From Mycobacterium sp. Root265 (GTDB taxonomy: Bacteria; Actinomycetota; Actinomycetes; Mycobacteriales; Mycobacteriaceae), in NCBI RefSeq assembly GCF_001428895.1, contig NZ_LMJA01000031.1, positions 253,975-317,974 on the forward strand: 64,000 nucleotides of DNA. The letters are read 5' to 3'. Of this stretch, positions 1 through 10,516 are shown one piece after another. The position numbers and the translations under genes are program-made. The first letter of the stretch is position 1, and each line of letters opens with the position of its first letter. The notes beneath the pieces were generated by a model. It searched no databases. It worked only from the letters and a program-made list of their open reading frames with translations, and was not told the origin of the DNA.

Positions 1-287
1 GTGGTTGGGAACCGGCAGCGAAACCCGACGGCCGCATCCAATGGTCAGCACCGACCGGGCACACCTACACCAAGGCGCCCGGGGCAGCAATCATGTTCCC
101 GCATTGGAACATCGAGACCCCCATCCCGCGGAAGCGCGCCATCCGGCTGATTAACGACACCGACCGCGACACCAAGATGCCGGTCCGAAAACGCACCCGC
201 GCCCAAGACCGCGCCCAGCGCATCACAGCCGAACGCACCCGCAACGCAGCCGAACTCGCCGAAAACAACAGCGACCCGCCCTTCTAG
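1..287 (+). CDS. C-terminal fragment of a 13E12/DUF222-type HNH endonuclease-like protein (cut by window edge)
   Basis: The frame is open from the first complete codon (position 3) to the TAG at 285-287, so the gene begins outside the window. About 94 residues are visible. They hold a segment (GRIQWSAPTGHTYTKAPG, then IMFPHWN) of the type seen at the end of mycobacterial 13E12-repeat proteins, which carry DUF222 and an HNH nuclease domain. The HNH core itself would lie upstream. A strongly basic tail rich in Arg, Thr and Gln follows. The stop overlaps the stop of the convergent membrane-protein gene by four bases (CTAG). These genes are repeated and often mobile in mycobacterial genomes. Whether this copy is intact cannot be seen. 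The family call rests on motif memory. Confidence 0.65.
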   Translation, partial: GWEPAAKPDGRIQWSAPTGHTYTKAPGAAIMFPHWNIETPIPRKRAIRLINDTDRDTKMPVRKRTRAQDRAQRITAERTRNAAELAENNSDPPF

Positions 288-973
288 CGGGCCGGCTCCT
301 CCGGGCCGTCATGGTGCAGGTCGATCACCCCGGCCCGCGCCAGGAGCAGCATGCTGACCACCAGAACCCACACCGGGAAAGCCAGCACCACCCACATGCT
401 GACCCCACCCGATACCAGAAGGCTCAGCGCCACAAGGTAAGTCACGATGACCAGCCAGCGCGGCATCAACCCGGTCCGCAGCCAGATGGTGGCCAGCGAG
501 ATCATGAACACCGCCCCCATCCGCAGTCCGTACGTGGTGGCGAGGCTCTCCAGCATGCCCTGGCCGAACACCGCCAGCTCGTCGCGCACCGTCACATCGG
601 GCAAGCCGACCCTGGTGGCAACCAACCCGGCGCCCACCGCCGAGGACACGAACATCATGGCCAGGAAAAGCAGGCCACTACCGATGAACACGGTCGCGAA
701 GAACTTGTCCTCGTACCGGCCGAACCCGTCGCGGATGACGCCGATGAACCAGAGGAACGTGATGCCGGCGAACGGCATCAGCACCGAGGCCACCTTCAAC
801 TGTCCGCTCGCCCCGGCGATCCACTGCGATCCGTGTTCGGCGCCCTCGGGCAGCGCAGTCCGGATCAACGCGAGCGCGGTCCCGAACAGCAGCGCGAACA
901 GCACGCCGGCCACCGCGGCCGCACGCGGCGTGGTGAGCTTGCGAAGATGCCGATCTGACGGGTGTGTGGTCAC
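284..973 (-). CDS. Multi-pass membrane protein of unknown function
   Basis: A 229-residue protein with about six hydrophobic segments: roughly residues 17-37, 60-80, 90-115, 150-165, 172-190 and 195-215. It has a short basic N-terminus and an acidic/Arg cytoplasmic tail. The chosen GTG start at 971-973 begins MTTHPSDRHLRK. No clear Shine-Dalgarno sequence precedes it, so the start is uncertain. No catalytic motif was recognised. It resembles the loosely defined DUF4386-like membrane proteins in size and topology, but I would not assign it. It is tail-to-tail with the HNH fragment and lies downstream of the purA/thioesterase pair on the same strand. Confidence 0.7.
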   Translation of the reverse strand: MTTHPSDRHLRKLTTPRAAAVAGVLFALLFGTALALIRTALPEGAEHGSQWIAGASGQLKVASVLMPFAGITFLWFIGVIRDGFGRYEDKFFATVFIGSGLLFLAMMFVSSAVGAGLVATRVGLPDVTVRDELAVFGQGMLESLATTYGLRMGAVFMISLATIWLRTGLMPRWLVIVTYLVALSLLVSGGVSMWVVLAFPVWVLVVSMLLLARAGVIDLHHDGPEEPAR

Positions 974-991
974 GCCGTCATGGTGACACGC

Positions 992-3642
<2,651 letters not shown>

Positions 3643-3643
3643 G

Positions 3644-3649
3644 TAGCGT
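3644..3649 (+). promoter_or_regulatory. Candidate -10 (TAGCGT) for a leaderless M50 protease mRNA
   Basis: TAGCGT fits the mycobacterial TANNNT -10 pattern and ends six bases before the GTG start at 3656, where no Shine-Dalgarno sequence is visible. This spacing is what a transcript starting at the GTG would need. Confidence 0.5.
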
Positions 3650-3655
3650 CGAAAC

Positions 3656-4435
3656 GTGAACATCCGTCCGCTGCGCCAGTCGGTACGACCCAGCCCGATC
3701 TTCCTGGGGATCGTCGCGCTCACCCTCGCCGGTGGCGGGCTGGCCTGGTTCTGCGGGGACGCCATCGAGCCGCTGTCCTATGCCGCGGTGTTCGTCCTGG
3801 TGGTCGCGGGGTGGCTGGTGTCGCTGTGCCTGCACGAGTTCGGCCACGCCTACACGGCGTGGAAGTTCGGCGACCACGACATCGCGGTGCGCGGCTATCT
3901 GACGCTGAACCCGCTCAAGTACTCCAACCCGATGCTCTCGCTCGGATTGCCGCTGCTCTTCATCGCCCTGGGCGGCATCGGCCTGCCCGGTGGTGCCGTG
4001 TATGTGCGTACCGGCTGGATGACGGCACGGCAGCGCACCCAGGTCAGTCTGGCCGGCCCGTTGGCCAACGTGGTGTTGGCGGTGCTGCTGCTGGCCGCGG
4101 TGAGCCTGTTCTACGACCCGGCTCATCTGGTGTTCTGGGGCGGTGTCGCCTTCCTGGGCTTCCTGCAGGTGACCGCGGTGCTGCTGAACCTGCTGCCGAT
4201 TCCGGGCCTGGACGGCTACGGCGCGCTGGAACCGCATCTCAAGCCGGACACCCAGCGCGCCCTGGAGCCGGTCAAGGGCTGGGGTTTCCTGATCCTGCTC
4301 ATCGTGCTGCTGGTGCCGCAGCTCAACCAGGTGTTCTTCTCGGTGGTGTTCTGGTTCGTCGACCTTTCCGGGATCAACGGCTCGCTGGTATCGATCGGCG
4401 GCGGACTCACCCGGTTCTGGTCGGCCTGGCTCTGA
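3656..4435 (+). CDS. Site-2 protease family (M50) membrane metalloprotease (Rv0359-like)
   Basis: A 259-residue polytopic protein with the M50 zinc motif HEFGH at residues 60-64 (two His ligands and the catalytic Glu) inside the second hydrophobic segment. The second conserved motif NLLPIPGLDG lies at 178-187, where the Asp provides the third zinc ligand. It is the short, PDZ-less form of the family. Such proteases cleave within membrane segments, but the substrate is unknown. GTG start at 3656 with no ribosome-binding site and a TAGCGT hexamer just upstream, so a leaderless mRNA is likely. Neighbours are the Rv0358-like gene and a metal exporter. Confidence 0.88.
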   Translation: MNIRPLRQSVRPSPIFLGIVALTLAGGGLAWFCGDAIEPLSYAAVFVLVVAGWLVSLCLHEFGHAYTAWKFGDHDIAVRGYLTLNPLKYSNPMLSLGLPLLFIALGGIGLPGGAVYVRTGWMTARQRTQVSLAGPLANVVLAVLLLAAVSLFYDPAHLVFWGGVAFLGFLQVTAVLLNLLPIPGLDGYGALEPHLKPDTQRALEPVKGWGFLILLIVLLVPQLNQVFFSVVFWFVDLSGINGSLVSIGGGLTRFWSAWL

Positions 4436-4438
4436 GCC

Positions 4439-4468
4439 TTGCAACATATGCGACTTTCCGCATATATT
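4439..4468 (+). promoter_or_regulatory. Promoter and ArsR/SmtB-type operator of the CDF exporter
   Basis: A -35 element TTGCAA (4439-4444), an 18-base spacer and a -10 element TATATT (4463-4468) lie seven bases before the ATG at 4476. Most of the spacer is filled by an inverted repeat, ATATGCG (4446-4452) and CGCATAT (4459-4465) separated by six bases. AT-rich repeats of this layout are typical sites for metal-sensing ArsR/SmtB repressors. A repressor bound here would cover the -10. No sensor gene is adjacent, so the regulator would be encoded elsewhere (inference). Confidence 0.7.
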
Positions 4469-4475
4469 CGGCTGC

Positions 4476-5372
4476 ATGGGAGCTGGACACGACCACAGCC
4501 ACGGCGGCGGTGACACGCGCGTCGGCCGGATGATCATCGGCGCGGCGATCCTCGGTGCGTTCTTCGTGCTGGAACTGGTCACCGCGCTGACGATCAACTC
4601 GATCGCACTGCTCGCCGACGCCGGGCACATGCTCACCGACCTGGTCGCGATGTTCATGGGCCTGACCGCCGTGCTGCTGGCCCGCCGCGGATCCACCTCC
4701 GCGGCCCGCACCTACGGCTGGCACCGCGCCGAGGTGTTCACCGCCGTCGCCAACGCCGCGCTGCTGCTGGGTGTTGCCGGATTCATCCTCTACGAGGCCT
4801 TCGAGCGACTCGGGGACGCACCCGATGTCCCCGGTGTGCCGCTGATCGTCGTCGCGCTGGCCGGCCTGGCCGCCAACGCCGTCGTGGTGCTGTTGCTGCG
4901 CGCGGACTCCGAGCACAGCCTGGCCGTCAAGGGCGCCTACATGGAGGTCGTCGCCGACACCGTGGGCAGCATCGGGGTGCTGATCGCGGGCATCGTCACC
5001 GTCACCACCGGCTGGCCGTATGCCGACGTCGTCGTCGCCGTCCTGGTCGCCCTGTGGGTACTCCCGCGGGCCTTCGCCCTCGCCCGCGCCGCGCTGCGGA
5101 TCCTCAGCGAGTCATCGCCGGCCCACATCGACGTCGACGAGTTGCGCACCGCCTTGCAGGACGTCCCCGGGGTCACCGAGGTGCACGACCTCCACGTGTG
5201 GACGCTGGTACCCGGCCGGGACATGGCCACAGCGCACCTGACCAGCACCCACGACGCCGCCCGGGTACTGGTCGACGCCCAGGCAGTGCTGGCCGCGCGC
5301 GGCCTCGAACACGCCACCGTCCAGGTCGAGCCGCCCGGCGGCGTCGGCGATTGCGGTGCGAAGAACTGCTAG
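4476..5372 (+). CDS. Cation diffusion facilitator (CDF) metal exporter
   Basis: A 298-residue protein with a His-rich N-terminus (HDHSHGGG), six predicted membrane helices and a cytoplasmic C-terminal domain (from about residue 205). It exchanges divalent cations for protons across the plasma membrane. The first transport-site motif, in helix 2, is canonical (HMLTD in LLADAGHMLTDLV). The equivalent in helix 5 reads EVVAD within AYMEVVADTVGS, so the usual His is replaced by Glu. That position governs Zn/Cd selectivity in the family, so Zn may not be the main substrate. The mRNA is probably leaderless. The stop overlaps the convergent DUF3151 gene by CTAG. Confidence 0.93.
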   Translation: MGAGHDHSHGGGDTRVGRMIIGAAILGAFFVLELVTALTINSIALLADAGHMLTDLVAMFMGLTAVLLARRGSTSAARTYGWHRAEVFTAVANAALLLGVAGFILYEAFERLGDAPDVPGVPLIVVALAGLAANAVVVLLLRADSEHSLAVKGAYMEVVADTVGSIGVLIAGIVTVTTGWPYADVVVAVLVALWVLPRAFALARAALRILSESSPAHIDVDELRTALQDVPGVTEVHDLHVWTLVPGRDMATAHLTSTHDAARVLVDAQAVLAARGLEHATVQVEPPGGVGDCGAKNC

Positions 5373-5785
5373 TTCACCCCGAGAGCGGCCCGCGCGGACG
5401 GGTCGCAATCATCGAGCAGATCCAGGCAACGCGCGTACTCGGGCGTCTCACCGATCACTTGAGCGGCCCGCGCCAGCGCGGCCACACAGCGCAGGAAGCC
5501 ACGGTTCGGCACGTGCGAGTACGGCACCGGGCCGAAGCCCTTCCACCCGTTGCGGCGCAGCTGGTCGAGCCCGCGGTGATACCCGGTCCGGGCATATGCG
5601 TAGGCGGCCACCGGCTGGTCCTCGTCCAGCGCCTGCTCGGCGAGCGTCGCCCAGGCCACCGACGCACTCGGATGCGCGGCGGCGACGTTGGCGGGAGTCT
5701 CCCCGGCTTCGAGTTCGCCCTCGGCTTCTGTATCGCCCGGTAGCAGCGTCGGATCCGGCCCCAGCAGGTCACCCATACGAGTCAT
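5369..5785 (-). CDS. DUF3151 family protein (Rv0360c-like)
   Basis: A 138-residue soluble acidic protein. The ATG at 5783-5785 gives MTRMGDLLGPDPTLLPGD, the usual opening of the family. The longer upstream frame overlaps the divergent gene's leader and is rejected. The central region (ATLAEQALDEDQPVAAYAYARTGYHRGLDQLRRNGWKG) is helical and repeat-like, compatible with a small alpha-solenoid. No enzymatic motif is visible and the function is unknown. The family is conserved across actinobacteria, and the neighbours (fba, purA region) match those I recall in M. tuberculosis. Confidence 0.85.
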   Translation of the reverse strand: MTRMGDLLGPDPTLLPGDTEAEGELEAGETPANVAAAHPSASVAWATLAEQALDEDQPVAAYAYARTGYHRGLDQLRRNGWKGFGPVPYSHVPNRGFLRCVAALARAAQVIGETPEYARCLDLLDDCDPSARAALGVN

Positions 5786-5865
5786 AGGCCTATTGTGCCG
5801 TGCGGGCGTATGCCGGCTGTGATTAGGCTTGCGCTGAAGCATCACGAGGGAGGACTGCAGTAGGG

Positions 5866-6576
5866 ATGTCGAACCCAACAGAGCCCCAAGGCGGCAAGCA
5901 GGAACCCGATCCGGATGCACCGGAGACCGACGATTCGTCGGAACGCCGGTACACCGCGCCGTCGGGTTTCGACGGCTCCACCCAGATCATCCAGTCGGTG
6001 CCCGAGCCTCCCACCGAGATCTTCGCTGCCGGTGAACCCACCGAGATGATCGACAGCACCGCGTTCACCGACAGCTCCAAAGTGGCTGCACCGCAGGTTA
6101 TTCCGCCGCGCGATGATGCACCCAAGTCGCCTCGGACCCGGCGCAGCTGGGGCTGGGTGATCGCCGTCGTGCTGGTGATCGCCGCGCTGGTGGCGCTCGC
6201 CGTGCTGGGCACGGTGCTACTGACCCGCGGTGGCGCCAACGCCACGTCGCAGGAAGACCAGGTCCGTTCCACCATCGAGAGCTTCGACGTCGCCATCCAG
6301 AAGGGTGACCTGGCCGCGCTGCGGGGCATCACCTGCGGCGCCACCAGGGACAGCTACGTCCAGTACGACGACCGCTCGTGGACCGAGACCCACAAGCGGG
6401 TCGCGGCCGCCAAGCAGTACCCGGTGGTGGCCAGCATCGACGAGGTGGTCGTGGTGAACGACCACGCCGAGGCGAACGTCACCACCTTCATGGCCAACGC
6501 GCCGCAGACGCGTTCCACCCGGAGCTTCGACCTCCAGTTCCGCGACGACCAGTGGAAGATCTGCCAGAACGGCTGA
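5866..6576 (+). CDS. Single-pass membrane protein with extracytoplasmic NTF2-like domain (Rv0361-like)
   Basis: A 236-residue protein. Residues 1-85 are low-complexity, acidic and Pro/Thr-rich (cytoplasmic, disordered). A transmembrane helix spans about 88-112 (WGWVIAVVLVIAALVALAVL). The remaining 120 residues form an alpha+beta domain beginning EDQVRSTIESFDVAIQKGD and holding two Cys, resembling DUF4878/NTF2-like sensor domains. ATG start with GGGAGGA nearby. It shares architecture with the product at 22203-22772. The function is unknown. Position next to DUF3151 and fba agrees with Rv0361. Confidence 0.8.
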   Translation: MSNPTEPQGGKQEPDPDAPETDDSSERRYTAPSGFDGSTQIIQSVPEPPTEIFAAGEPTEMIDSTAFTDSSKVAAPQVIPPRDDAPKSPRTRRSWGWVIAVVLVIAALVALAVLGTVLLTRGGANATSQEDQVRSTIESFDVAIQKGDLAALRGITCGATRDSYVQYDDRSWTETHKRVAAAKQYPVVASIDEVVVVNDHAEANVTTFMANAPQTRSTRSFDLQFRDDQWKICQNG

Positions 6577-6601
6577 CCCCCGACCCAGAGTTCGGGTGCC
6601 C

Positions 6602-6660
6602 GGCAAACTGAGTGCCGCTCTCCCCTATCAAAAACGTGGGGCACTGATTGCCAGTTTGCC
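6602..6660. terminator. Interrupted inverted repeat between the Rv0361-like gene and PPE
   Basis: GGCAAACTG (6602-6610) pairs with CAGTTTGCC (6652-6660), and AGTGCC (6611-6616) pairs with GGCACT (6640-6645) with a six-base bulge on one side. It starts 26 bases after the stop of the upstream gene and can fold into a long stem. No U-tract is present, so termination is plausible but unproven. It also abuts the PPE promoter. Confidence 0.45.
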
Positions 6661-6678
6661 TGTGCCATAGTCGCTTTC

Positions 6679-8154
6679 ATGATGTGGATGGCAGTGCCAC
6701 CCGAGGTCCATTCAGCACTCCTGAGCAGTGGCCCCGGCGCGGGCCCACTCCTGGCCGCCGCGGCGGCATGGCATCAGCTGAGCATCGAATACGCCACCGC
6801 GGCAGCCGAGCTGACGGCCACCCTGGGCACCGTGCAGGCCGGTGGGTGGGAAGGCCCGAGCGCGCAGCAGTACATCGTCGCGCACTCCCCCTTCCTGGGC
6901 TGGCTGGCTCAGGCGAGCGCGAACAGTGCCGCGACCGGGGCTCAGCACGAGACGGCGGCCGCGGCGTACGCGACGGCGCTGGCGACCATGCCCACCCTGC
7001 CCGAACTGGCGCTCAACCACGCCACCCGCGGCGTGCTGGTGTCCACCAACTTCTTCGGCATCAACACCATCCCGATCGCCGTCAACGAAGCCGACTATGT
7101 GCGGATGTGGGTGCAGGCCGCCACCACCATGACCACCTATCAGGCGGTGTCGACAGCCGCGGTGATGGCGGGTCCGGTCACCGCACCCCCGCCGCCGGTG
7201 CTCGTCCCAGGTGCCGGCGAGATGGGCGCCGCGATGGCGAGCTCGCTGACCGCCCAGCCGCAGGCCCTCGATGCGGCCGCCGCCCTGAATTCGTCGAACT
7301 GGCTGGCCGACTGGCTGGAGCAGTACACGCTCGGGTTGCCCGGCGGCGACATCCTCTGGGACTTTCTGCAGAACCCGCTGGGCAACTCGATCGCATTGAT
7401 CCGGGACTTCCTGACGAATCCGGCGGCGGCGCTGCAGACGTGGGGGCCGTTCCTGGCGGCCGTCGCCTATCAGGCGATCTCGTGGGTCGGCGCGCTGACC
7501 ACCTACCCGATGATCTTCCTGGCGCCGCTGATGGCCGCCGCGGCGTTGGGCATCCTGATCGGCGTGGGCGCCTACATGCTCAACGAGCTGCTCAAGCTGC
7601 AGGACCTGCCGCCGCTGGATCTGGGTGAGCCGGCCGCGCAGCCGCAGGGTGAGCAGCAGCAGCTGACCCCGGCGGCGTTCCCGGGCGGCGGTGCGCCGGC
7701 GACGGCAGCCGCGGGAGCTCCCGCGGGATCCGCGACGGCGGCGGCACCTGCCGCACCCGCGGCGACCGTGGCCGCACCGCTGGTTCCGTACGCGGTGGCC
7801 GGCGGCGATCCAGGCGAGGGTTTCACCCCGACGCTGCGGGATCACAACAGCGCGCAGGCACCGGCCGAGGGCATTCCGGCCGCCGCGGCCGGGATCGCGG
7901 CGTCATCGGTCGCGCAACGCAAACGGCGACGCAAGAAGGCCGCCGTCATCGAGGACCGCGCGTACGCCGACGCGTACGCAGACTATGAACCCGAGGAGCC
8001 CGAGCCCGAACGCCGGGCCGCATCCTGGATCGGCACCTCGACGCGCAGCGGTATCGACGCACAAGGGCTGACCACCGTGCGCACCGATCAGTTCGGCGGC
8101 GCGGCGGTCAGCCCGATGCTGCCGGGCGGCTGGCGCCCGGACGACGAGAACTAG
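6679..8154 (+). CDS. PPE family protein
   Basis: A 491-residue protein opening with MMWMAVPPEVHSALLSSGPG, so the PPE residues lie near position 7. The conserved helical-domain motif WEGPSAQQY around residues 58-66 is characteristic of PPE proteins. The helical PPE domain covers about 1-175. Two or three hydrophobic segments follow (about 255-310), then an Ala/Pro linker and a charged C-terminus. It ends PMLPGGW, similar to the short C-terminal motif of fast-grower PPEs. PPE proteins are normally exported by type VII (ESX) systems as PE-PPE pairs. No PE gene or ESX component lies nearby, so the partner must be encoded elsewhere. A CATAGT hexamer seven bases before the ATG suggests a leaderless mRNA. 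Confidence 0.9.
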   Translation: MMWMAVPPEVHSALLSSGPGAGPLLAAAAAWHQLSIEYATAAAELTATLGTVQAGGWEGPSAQQYIVAHSPFLGWLAQASANSAATGAQHETAAAAYATALATMPTLPELALNHATRGVLVSTNFFGINTIPIAVNEADYVRMWVQAATTMTTYQAVSTAAVMAGPVTAPPPPVLVPGAGEMGAAMASSLTAQPQALDAAAALNSSNWLADWLEQYTLGLPGGDILWDFLQNPLGNSIALIRDFLTNPAAALQTWGPFLAAVAYQAISWVGALTTYPMIFLAPLMAAAALGILIGVGAYMLNELLKLQDLPPLDLGEPAAQPQGEQQQLTPAAFPGGGAPATAAAGAPAGSATAAAPAAPAATVAAPLVPYAVAGGDPGEGFTPTLRDHNSAQAPAEGIPAAAAGIAASSVAQRKRRRKKAAVIEDRAYADAYADYEPEEPEPERRAASWIGTSTRSGIDAQGLTTVRTDQFGGAAVSPMLPGGWRPDDEN

Positions 8155-9188
8155 CCGGCGGACACCGAACGGCCCGCGCTGTGCAGGTCGTTGCACGCCT
8201 CGATGACGCGCTCGGTCATCCCGGCTTCGGCCTTCTTCAGGTAGCTGCGCGGGTCGTAGGCCTTCTTGTTGCCGACCTCGCCGTCGACCTTCAACACCCC
8301 GTCGTAGTTGGTGAAGAAGTGGCCGGCGATGGGCCGGCTGAAGGCGTACTGGGTGTCGGTGTCGACGTTCATCTTCACCACGCCGAAGTTCAGCGAATCC
8401 TCGATCTCGGACTTCAGCGAACCGGACCCGCCGTGGAAGACGAAGTCGAACGGCTTGCTGCCCTCGGCCAGACCGAGCTTGGCCACCGCGACCTTCTGGC
8501 CCTGCTCGAGGATGTCGGGGCGCAGCTTGACGTTGCCGGGCTTGTACACGCCGTGCACGTTGCCGAACGTGGCGGCCAGCAGATACTTGCCGTGCTCACC
8601 GACGCCGAGCGCGTCGATGGTCTTCTCGAAGTCCTCGGGCGTGGTGTAGAGCTTGTCGTTGATCTCGGCCTCGACACCGTCCTCCTCGCCGCCGACCACA
8701 CCGATCTCGATCTCCAGGATGATCTTGGCTTCGGCCGACAGCTTGAGCAGTTCCTGGGCGATCTGCAGGTTCTCGTCGATCGGCACCGCGGAGCCGTCCC
8801 ACATGTGCGACTGGAACAGCGGGTTCTGCCCCTTGGCCACCCGCTCGGCAGAGATCGCGAGCAGCGGCCGGACGAAGGTGTCCAGCTTGTCCTTGGGGCA
8901 GTGGTCGGTGTGCAGGGCCACCGTGATGGGGTACTTGGCGGCGACGACGTGCGCGAACTCGGCCAGCGCGGTGGCGCCGGTCACCATGTCCTTGACGCCC
9001 AGACCGGACCCGAATTCCGCACCACCGGTGGAGAACTGGATGATCCCGTCGCTGCCCGCGTCGGCGAAGCCCTTGATGGCGGCGTTGATGCTCTCCGAAC
9101 CGACACAGTTGATGGCCGGGAAGGCGAACGAGTGCTCCTTGGCACGGCCCAGCATCTCGGCGTATACCTCGGGCGTGGCGATGGGCAT
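8151..9188 (-). CDS. fba: Class II fructose-1,6-bisphosphate aldolase
   Basis: Catalyses reversible cleavage of fructose 1,6-bisphosphate to dihydroxyacetone phosphate and glyceraldehyde 3-phosphate, a Zn-dependent step of glycolysis and gluconeogenesis. 345 residues, the usual class II length. The metal/catalytic stretch HTDHCPKDKLD starts at residue 93. Further conserved pieces are EIEIGVVGGEEDGV, the glycine-rich phosphate site VFHGGSGS and the Asn-Val-Asp tract VVKMNVDTDTQYAF. The ATG at 9186-9188 is preceded by a strong GGAGGAAG site on the minus strand. The upstream in-frame extension is rejected. Stop overlaps the PPE stop (CTAG). Confidence 0.97.
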   Translation of the reverse strand: MPIATPEVYAEMLGRAKEHSFAFPAINCVGSESINAAIKGFADAGSDGIIQFSTGGAEFGSGLGVKDMVTGATALAEFAHVVAAKYPITVALHTDHCPKDKLDTFVRPLLAISAERVAKGQNPLFQSHMWDGSAVPIDENLQIAQELLKLSAEAKIILEIEIGVVGGEEDGVEAEINDKLYTTPEDFEKTIDALGVGEHGKYLLAATFGNVHGVYKPGNVKLRPDILEQGQKVAVAKLGLAEGSKPFDFVFHGGSGSLKSEIEDSLNFGVVKMNVDTDTQYAFSRPIAGHFFTNYDGVLKVDGEVGNKKAYDPRSYLKKAEAGMTERVIEACNDLHSAGRSVSAG

Positions 9189-9275
9189 TGACTTCCTCCT
9201 GTGTCGCGAGCGCTTTCCCCGGCAGTATCTCAATAAAGCGACGCCGGCGGCAGGGCGGATACCGCCTTCACCGTT

Positions 9276-9281
9276 TACCGT
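9276..9281 (+). promoter_or_regulatory. Candidate -10 (TACCGT) for the LpqH-like lipoprotein
   Basis: TACCGT ends seven bases before the GTG at 9289 and fits TANNNT. This favours the 9289 start over the in-frame GTG at 9280, which would overlap the hexamer. Confidence 0.45.
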
Positions 9282-9288
9282 GGACGAA

Positions 9289-9777
9289 GTGCGCGCCAAA
9301 CCGGTCCTGATTCTGCTGGCGTCAGTGGCATCGGCATCGGTGGTCGGGTGCGCCCCTGCCTCTCCTTCCACACCGATATCCACTCCCGTCGCCGCGCCGA
9401 CTCGCCCGCCGGAACCCGAGTTGGCCAGGTCCGTGGCCCCGGGGCGCGCTCAGGTCATCGTCAACGGGGACACCGGCCCGACCGGCCCGGTGAGCTGTTC
9501 CACCGATGACGGGCTGACCACGATCAGCGTCGGGGACAGCTCCCTGGGTGTCAGCGTGATCGTGACCGACGACGACGTGCCCGCGGTCCGGTCGGTCAGC
9601 ATCGGCGATGTCGGCGGCGTCGCTCTCGGGTTCGCCGTGGGCACCGCGAGTCAGGCACCGACCGCCTCGCGCAACGGCGCCACGGTCATCGTCTCCGGGT
9701 CCGGCAGCGGCACCGATTCGGCCGACCCCGCGCGGGTCGTCGCCTCCAGCTATCAGATCGCCGTGGCCTGCCCGTAA
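9289..9777 (+). CDS. LpqH-family (19 kDa antigen-like) lipoprotein
   Basis: A 162-residue exported lipoprotein. The signal peptide VRAKPVLILLASVASASVV ends in a lipobox (VVGC), giving a lipidated Cys at about residue 20. A Pro/Thr linker and a beta-rich domain follow. In order, AQVIVNGDTGPTGPVSC, SLGVSVIVTDDDVPAVRSV, VALGFAVGT, a glycine/serine stretch and SYQIAVACP line up with the layout of LpqH, including the two Cys expected to form a disulphide. LpqH is an abundant surface lipoprotein and TLR2 ligand in M. tuberculosis. This looks like a paralogue next to fba rather than lpqH itself. Confidence 0.8.
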   Translation: MRAKPVLILLASVASASVVGCAPASPSTPISTPVAAPTRPPEPELARSVAPGRAQVIVNGDTGPTGPVSCSTDDGLTTISVGDSSLGVSVIVTDDDVPAVRSVSIGDVGGVALGFAVGTASQAPTASRNGATVIVSGSGSGTDSADPARVVASSYQIAVACP

Positions 9778-9802
9778 GCCCCAGCCGGTATCTTGGGGCC
9801 TC

Positions 9803-10516
9803 ATGACCACCACCCATCTGGCCTTGATGCCGGATTTCATGGATCCGATCAATCTGTTGAGTTATTTCGGAACCTGGGCCCTGGTCGGGCTGCTGGTGGT
9901 CGTCTTCGTCGAGTCCGGGGTGCTGTTCCCGATCCTTCCCGGTGACTCGCTGCTGTTCGTGGCGGGCATGCTGGCCGCCGGTATCCAGACGGCATCGGCG
10001 GAGGGCAACGTCGCCAGCACGGACTTCCAGCTCTGGCAGCTCCTGGTGTTCATCCCGATCGCCGCGATCCTCGGTGCGCAGGTCGGTTACTGGATCGGCC
10101 GCAATGTCGGTACCGCCATGTTCAAGCCGAACGCGCGCTTCCTCAAGCAGAAGTACCTCGACGAGGCGCACCTCTTCTTCGAGCAGCGCGGGCCGTTCGC
10201 CATCGTGATCGCCCGCTTCGTCCCGATCGTGCGCACCATCGCCCCGATCACCGCGGGCGCGGCCAAGATGAACTACGCCGTCTTCACGCTGTACAACGCG
10301 GTGGGCGCCATCGTGTGGGGTGTCGGGCTGACGCTGCTCGGCTACTGGCTGGGCCGCTTCGAGATCATCCAGAAGCTGCTCGAACCGATCGTCATCGGAA
10401 TCGTCCTGCTGTCGGTGCTGCCGATCGCCATCGAGTGGTACAAACGCCGCAAGGCCGCCAAGAAGGCCGGCATCCCCACCCCGCCCATGGAGTCCGGCGA
10501 GCAGCCGTCAGCCTAG
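9803..10516 (+). CDS. DedA family (SNARE-associated/VTT) membrane protein (Rv0364-like)
   Basis: A 237-residue polytopic protein. The hallmark VTT-domain stretch is present: ESGVLFPILPGDSLLFVAGMLAA near residue 38, the re-entrant glycine-rich region GAQVGYWIGRNVG, then FFEQRGPFAIVIARFVPIVRTIAPITAGAAKM with the conserved R-x3-P-x-R-T pattern. DedA proteins are linked to lipid-carrier (undecaprenyl phosphate/phospholipid) translocation and need proton motive force. ATG at 9803, with a TATCTT hexamer eight bases upstream. The fba-dedA neighbourhood matches Rv0363c-Rv0364. Stop overlaps the TetR stop (CTAG). Confidence 0.92.
   Translation: MTTTHLALMPDFMDPINLLSYFGTWALVGLLVVVFVESGVLFPILPGDSLLFVAGMLAAGIQTASAEGNVASTDFQLWQLLVFIPIAAILGAQVGYWIGRNVGTAMFKPNARFLKQKYLDEAHLFFEQRGPFAIVIARFVPIVRTIAPITAGAAKMNYAVFTLYNAVGAIVWGVGLTLLGYWLGRFEIIQKLLEPIVIGIVLLSVLPIAIEWYKRRKAAKKAGIPTPPMESGEQPSA

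Noticed and set aside
5786-5920. N-terminal extension of the DUF3151 gene
   Set aside because: It would overlap the leader and ribosome-binding site of the divergent Rv0361-like gene, and family members start at MT-x-x-GDLLGP.
9189-9383. 65-residue N-terminal extension of fba
   Set aside because: The ATG at 9186-9188 has a strong GGAGGAAG site and matches the family N-terminus. The extension runs antisense through the LpqH-like signal peptide.
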